From Acanthornis magna (taxonomy: Eukaryota > Chordata > Aves > Passeriformes > Acanthizidae): a DNA stretch of 64,000 nt. The position numbers were made by a program, and so were the translations under genes. The notes under the pieces were generated by a model, which worked only from the letters and a program-made list of their open reading frames with translations, did no database searches and had not been told where the DNA came from. Below, piece by piece: positions 61,301 to 64,000 of this stretch (position 1 is the stretch's first letter; each line of letters starts with the position of its first letter). The DNA lies in NCBI GenBank assembly GCA_036785705.1, contig JAWUZG010000175.1:868001-932000 (forward strand), written 5' to 3'.

Positions 61301-64000
61301 TTCCATTTACTTTTACTGTATCTCTTAGAATCTTGTCTGTGTGTTAAAAAGTATTCATTCTTGTGGACTTACTGCCATGTAAATGGAAGTGATTGAATTT
61401 GGTGAATTTTAATGAATGAGCAGTTCCAATTAGGTCGTCAGAACTGAGAAAGCCAAATGGTTGCTTTGTGAATAAATACTTGATCTATTTTTCACAGTTG
61501 TGAAATTTCGGTACATCTGGAGGTTCTGCTCTCCTCTGGGAGAAAACAAAGCAACCGTGACAAAGAAAACAAAGCAACCGTTTTCCCAACAGCAAATTTA
61601 TCTGGCTGTTTCGTTTTTATGAGGTTAGAAGTTTTATTTTGACTTTACTGTTTTGTAGTTAAACAGGGAAGTCAAAACATCAGTAATGAGTTAGTGCCCT
61701 TGAGATTTCCATTAAACAAGGAGCTGGAGGCAGGTTTACATGGGACTTCTTATTATGGCACTCTGCCTACTGACAGCTTGTGCACACTTTCAGAGGGGAG
61801 TATTGTGAAATATGAGAGCTTCATTTATTGTGTTATTCTGTATTTCAGACTGTTGTTTGAAATGGAAATTGGTGGCAGGTTGCAAATCTATAAGCACTTA
61901 TACTTAATTGTTTTAATAAATTTTGCAGATTTCCTTTAATACATTGCATATACAATTGGGTAATGAGTGGAAATATTAAATGGAAATATGAATACTGTTT
62001 TAACATACATTGAAATCTCTCTTTTAGAGACGTATCAGAGCTACAGGTCAATTATCAAACATTTTGAAACATTTCTAGTCAATAGATCTTAACTTCTTTA
62101 TGCCTTGGTACCTGCAAATCCTTAATAAAGATGGTAACTGCTAGAAGGATTAAACCATTGCTGGATTTCTTCCAATGAAATTATCAATGTCAGGCAAGTT
62201 TTAAGGCATACTGCCGCATTAGAATTTAAATCAGTTTTGATGTCACAGAACAAATGCAATATTACCTATTTCTCTTAAAGGACAGTATAATACTTCCATG
62301 CTTGTTTTACTTTTTTCCTAATGATGCATCTCCCATCTCAGCTTTTTTGAGTGTTGCTGAGGTATGTTCTTCATTAACGCTCGTATTTCATCTTCCCTGT
62401 GCGTGCGATAGAAATAATTTTGCGTTATTTTTGTTGAATCAGTTTTCCTGTAGCTTTCATCCTGTTCTGTTTGTGGATGTGTGAACATTTATTGATGTTG
62501 CTAGAGATGAAATGTTACAAAACACCAGGGCTTAGTAATTAAGCCACTGTACAGCAGTGGTTCTTAAATGCAAAAATACTGCTAGCACTCCTCACAAACA
62601 CCTTTTTATTTTTTTAATATCATAAGAGGGACCGAGGAGGATTAAGGACCTTGCAGAAAAAATGGACTTCCTTTCTCAAGGCCAGACTGATTTGTACAAT
62701 CCCTGATAAGAATTTAATTTTCAATGTTATCAATGATGTTTTTATTGTCAAATCTCCAACTTTGAAGGAGCCAGTGATATATGGAGTCTTCACCCCACAA
62801 CTGTAAGTGTGCTGTAGCCTTTTCCTGTTTAAGTACCTTTCATCTCAGCTGGTTACTACAAGAAAATAATAATTCCTCCTATGTTTTGTTGCGTTTTGTT
62901 TTTTTTCCTAATTTCTTCCTGTGCTTACAGGAATAATGTGGGGTTGTCAGCAGTGTGTGTGTACAATCTGTCTACTGTAGAAGAGGTTTTCTCAAAAGGA
63001 AAATACATGCAGAGTGGTAGAGTAGAACCATCCCATCATGTAAAGTGGGTATGATACTACGGGGAGATTCCTAATCCTCGGCCTGGTGCAGTAAGTTTCT
63101 GTAATCTTGGATCTGATGACTTCTTTTAATGCTCAGTAGTAAACAGACCAGGGAATACTAGTAACCTGCTAATGATTCATTTGTTTGCCCTCACCTGGTT
63201 GCTTCTTGTTGTAAAGACTTTGTAGGAGAACGCTCAAGTGATGTGTTCTGAATTTTTTATTTGGGAATCAAAGTCTTTGGTTTTTTGGGGTTTTTTAATT
63301 TAGAATTAAGTTATTTGCTGGGTTTGTATTTTCATTATTTTGTTAATAATTTTCTCTGTGAAATAGAATTTAATATACACTAGCAACATCATAAACCTTT
63401 TAGTTCAGATGAAAAGAAGGATAGCAATTATTGCGTTGTCTCAGTAGAGCCAGCACGTTTATCTGGTATAGTGCACTGCTCTGCAAAAGAAAACTTTCCA
63501 ACACTGGGTCTCTTTCAGACTTTGCCTACTTCCTTAGTTCCTTACAGTTGTATTGTTGCTAGTGCTTAAAGAGGTGTTGGTTAAAAGTAGGGAAGATGAA
63601 TGAGAGCACAGAGGGAATGTTTTTTTAGAATGCATTTTGGACCCAAACGAAAATGTAGTCCAAAGCTCAGGGATTAGTACATCCCAGAAGCCAAAGTGCA
63701 GTGAGAGTTGAGGATCTTCCTCGGTACAAAGAGTGTAGTGTGCAGGTGTGGTTACTGGCCAAAATAATGTGGAGAAGAAAATGCATACAACTGCTGTTAA
63801 TTGTCTTTATTTTGTAGGAATAAATGATACAATTTGGTTGTCTCTTTTATTTCCCACCCCCTCTGTGTCCCCCTGCTAGTGTATAAACAATGAAGCCAGA
63901 GCATCAAACTACATGAGTTCTCTGAATTTACCAGACAAAACATTGCTGTTTGTTAGACATCATCCGCTAATGGATGACTCAGTGACCCCAGTGGGAGACA
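46304..64000 (+). CDS. SEMA4D: semaphorin-4D-like gene, ten exons, in-frame TGA at codon 354, runs off the window
   Basis: SEMA4D (CD100) is a single-pass membrane semaphorin that signals through plexin-B receptors and CD72. Ten exons, at 46304-46397, 54340-54485, 55219-55281, 57917-58015, 59138-59231, 60167-60280, 61138-61289, 62627-62802, 62931-63090 and 63880-64000, join in phase into about 406 codons: signal peptide (1 to about 20), then most of the sema domain. Blocks such as [20 protein letters not shown] and [18 protein letters not shown] are clearly SEMA4D. The rest of the gene (PSI, Ig, membrane and cytoplasmic parts) would lie to the right. Codon 354 (63,052-63,054) is TGA where SEMA4D has Arg (KWVRY). 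Several usually conserved positions differ, for example DEELYSG for DGELYSG. A truncated secreted product, a sequencing error, a paralogue or a decaying gametolog are all possible. Confidence 0.88.
46606..47239 (-). repeat. 3' LTR of the endogenous retrovirus
   Basis: On the minus strand it starts TGTGATGAATAC just after the purine tract. It carries a TATATAA box (complement near 47,130), and an ATTAAA poly(A) signal (near 46,645) close to its end. The left boundary, by a CA near 46,606, is inferred. Confidence 0.65.
47258..49142 (-). pseudogene. env: retroviral envelope gene, broken
   Basis: Old envelope glycoprotein gene. From 49,142 leftwards: a signal-peptide-like hydrophobic start ([13 protein letters not shown]), surface-subunit pieces in different frames (49,059-48,589, 48,570-48,178, 48,157-47,948), then a transmembrane-subunit frame (47,866-47,258). 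The last has a heptad region with [17 protein letters not shown], followed by a CX6C-like loop with one of the expected adjacent cysteines missing, and a membrane anchor ([20 protein letters not shown]). At least four frame breaks make it non-functional. Confidence 0.8.
49211..49576 (-). CDS. Cys/His-rich open frame between pol and env
   Basis: A 121-codon frame of unknown function. It contains [15 protein letters not shown], then HCMKC, a cluster of paired Cys and His (C-x-C-x2-C, C-H, H-C-x2-C) that could bind zinc, and a basic C terminus ([16 protein letters not shown]). It lies where simple gammaretroviruses have none, or an envelope overlap. The upstream sequence in another frame also looks coding-like ([19 protein letters not shown]), which suggests one decayed gene with a frameshift. 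It may equally be the 5' part of env or chance. Confidence 0.4.
   Translation of the reverse strand: MIYIKKKTDCILISRRYYNLLECHTTYLVWFIGHASWVKCNCIHCGKNWYCHSQKWQAHCMKCRERNSLPIQTELGLTQIITLLCGWEFRVPVEWEVPEEQWETTVKKCRRRFAWKLIRRK
49765..50385 (-). pseudogene. pol: integrase C-terminal part of pol, two stops
   Basis: The pol frame continues past a TAG at 50,385-50,383 with the integrase catalytic-Glu region ([13 protein letters not shown]), then a TGA at 50,229-50,227, then an open stretch 50,202-49,765. That stretch has a C-terminal DNA-binding-like domain ([24 protein letters not shown]). The two stops truncate integrase before its third catalytic residue. Confidence 0.8.
50386..52323 (-). pseudogene. 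pol: retroviral pol: end of reverse transcriptase, RNase H, integrase
   Basis: A long open stretch runs from 52,068 to 50,386. In order: thumb/connection region, RNase H with all four acidic sites recognisable ([34 protein letters not shown]), the integrase zinc-binding HHCC domain ([14 protein letters not shown]) and the first two core acids ([15 protein letters not shown]). To the right are two stops: TAA at 52,155-52,153 and TAA at 52,323-52,321. The latter falls on the codon preceding IDD, the tyrosine of the polymerase YxDD site. Sequence beyond 52,330 is not recognisable as reverse transcriptase. Confidence 0.9.
52331..54339. other. SEMA4D-like intron 1, right part
   Basis: Non-coding. 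Decayed retroviral text may extend to about 52,440. A C-rich run (CCCCCCCACCCCC) is at 52,804. No other feature recognised. Confidence 0.5.
54340..54485 (+). CDS. SEMA4D: SEMA4D-like exon 2
   Basis: Acceptor TTTTGACAG, donor GTATGC. Encodes [20 protein letters not shown] and [11 protein letters not shown], the first blades of the sema propeller. Phase 1 in, phase 0 out. Confidence 0.93.
55219..55281 (+). CDS. SEMA4D: SEMA4D-like exon 3
   Basis: 63 bases, phase 0, acceptor TTTCACTTAG and donor GTATGT. Encodes [20 protein letters not shown], aligning with human VYWKVSEDKKAKCAEKGKSK. Confidence 0.92.
55282..57636. other. SEMA4D-like intron 3, left part
   Basis: No repeat family or exon recognised apart from short T-rich runs. 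Confidence 0.5.
57640..57800 (-). mobile_element. LTR remnant just upstream of SEMA4D-like exon 4
   Basis: On the minus strand there is TATATAAAG (complement of CTTTATATA near 57,726), then AATAAAG (near 57,710) and a short GC-richer tail. This layout resembles the LTR at 24,026. It lies 120-280 bases before exon 4, opposite to the gene. The ends are approximate. Confidence 0.45.
57917..58015 (+). CDS. SEMA4D: SEMA4D-like exon 4
   Basis: 99 bases, phase 0, acceptor CTGTTACAG and donor GTAAGA. Encodes [20 protein letters not shown]. Human has LYVCGTNAF here: Tyr is replaced by Cys, an extra cysteine close to a structural one. Confidence 0.93.
58016..59137. other. SEMA4D-like intron 4
   Basis: Ordinary AT-rich intron. 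I see no feature in it. Confidence 0.5.
59138..59231 (+). CDS. SEMA4D: SEMA4D-like exon 5
   Basis: Acceptor TTTTCAACAG, donor GTAAGT, phase 0 to 1. Encodes [20 protein letters not shown], the hallmark semaphorin RCPFDP block. Confidence 0.95.
60167..60280 (+). CDS. SEMA4D: SEMA4D-like exon 6
   Basis: Acceptor GTGTTGAAG, donor GTAAGT. Encodes [20 protein letters not shown] and [11 protein letters not shown]. Human reads DGELYSGTSYNFLGSEP and LRTEYAIPWLN. Confidence 0.93.
61138..61289 (+). CDS. SEMA4D: SEMA4D-like exon 7
   Basis: Acceptor TATCTCTAG, donor GTGGGA. Encodes [35 protein letters not shown] and ARVCK, matching human EPSFVFADVIRKSPDSPDGE. Confidence 0.95.
61290..62626. other. SEMA4D-like intron 7
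   Basis: AT-rich intron with a short direct repeat of ACAAAGAAAACAAAGCAACCG near 61,540-61,580. Otherwise nothing recognised. Confidence 0.5.
62627..62802 (+). CDS. SEMA4D: SEMA4D-like exon 8
   Basis: Acceptor ATCATAAG (weak, AAG), donor GTAAGT. Encodes [20 protein letters not shown] and [10 protein letters not shown]. The first residues are RDRGG where human has GDQGG. Confidence 0.93.
62931..63090 (+). CDS. SEMA4D: SEMA4D-like exon 9 with in-frame TGA
   Basis: Acceptor GTGCTTACAG, donor GTAAGT. Encodes [20 protein letters not shown] and KGKYMQSG, then HVKWV, TGA at 63,052, then [12 protein letters not shown]. Both flanks of the stop are conserved with human (KWVRYNGPVPKPRPGA), so the frame is right and the stop replaces Arg. 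Confidence 0.93.
63880..64000 (+). CDS. SEMA4D: SEMA4D-like exon 10 (partial, window edge)
   Basis: Acceptor CCCCTGCTAG. Encodes [20 protein letters not shown] and [13 protein letters not shown], matching human [21 protein letters not shown]. It remains open to the window end, so sequence after the TGA is still conserved. Confidence 0.93.

Noticed and set aside
1..64000. CRISPR arrays, operons, tRNA or rRNA genes
   Set aside because: The window is vertebrate nuclear DNA; I saw no regularly spaced direct repeats with unique spacers and no recognisable tRNA or rRNA sequence.

Overview
The window looks like a bird nuclear chromosome, most probably a songbird. The signs are several CR1 LINE pieces ending in the avian ATTCTATGATTCTAT-type tail, avian-style retroviral LTRs, and vertebrate genes with long introns and GT-AG splice sites. 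Species and chromosome cannot be read from the sequence alone.

Layout. Positions 1 to about 17,600 are AT-rich and hold no gene I can recognise, only simple repeats and one CR1 piece. FBXO15, an F-box protein gene, runs on the minus strand from its start codon at 32,851 down to about 17,618. Ten phase-compatible coding exons can be placed and its 3' end was not found. Its CpG-island promoter is at about 32,600-33,100. From 33,190 to 42,850 lies an accessory, mostly GC-rich block. It holds an LTR, the 5' part of a CR1 element, G-rich and C-rich minisatellites, two inverted copies of an MHC class I-like promoter and leader, two MHC exon-2-like scraps, a CCCAGT-rich tandem array, and an isolated first exon of TMCO1 with its promoter. 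CR1 tails fill 42,860-44,530.

From 46,304 to the right edge a semaphorin gene closely related to SEMA4D runs on the plus strand. Ten coding exons are visible. All splice sites and phases are coherent, but codon 354 is an in-frame TGA where SEMA4D proteins have arginine. Its first intron contains an antisense, 5'-truncated and heavily mutated endogenous retrovirus (about 46,610-52,330).

FBXO15 would act as a substrate-receptor subunit of an SCF ubiquitin ligase. SEMA4D is a membrane-bound plexin ligand. The two genes do not share a pathway, and their neighbourhood looks like the product of rearrangement. From general knowledge, both genes are Z-linked in birds but not neighbours, while TMCO1 and MHC class I are autosomal. 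A premature stop, substitutions at conserved sites and dense retroelements make a W-chromosome or otherwise degenerating copy a reasonable hypothesis, which the sequence alone cannot settle.
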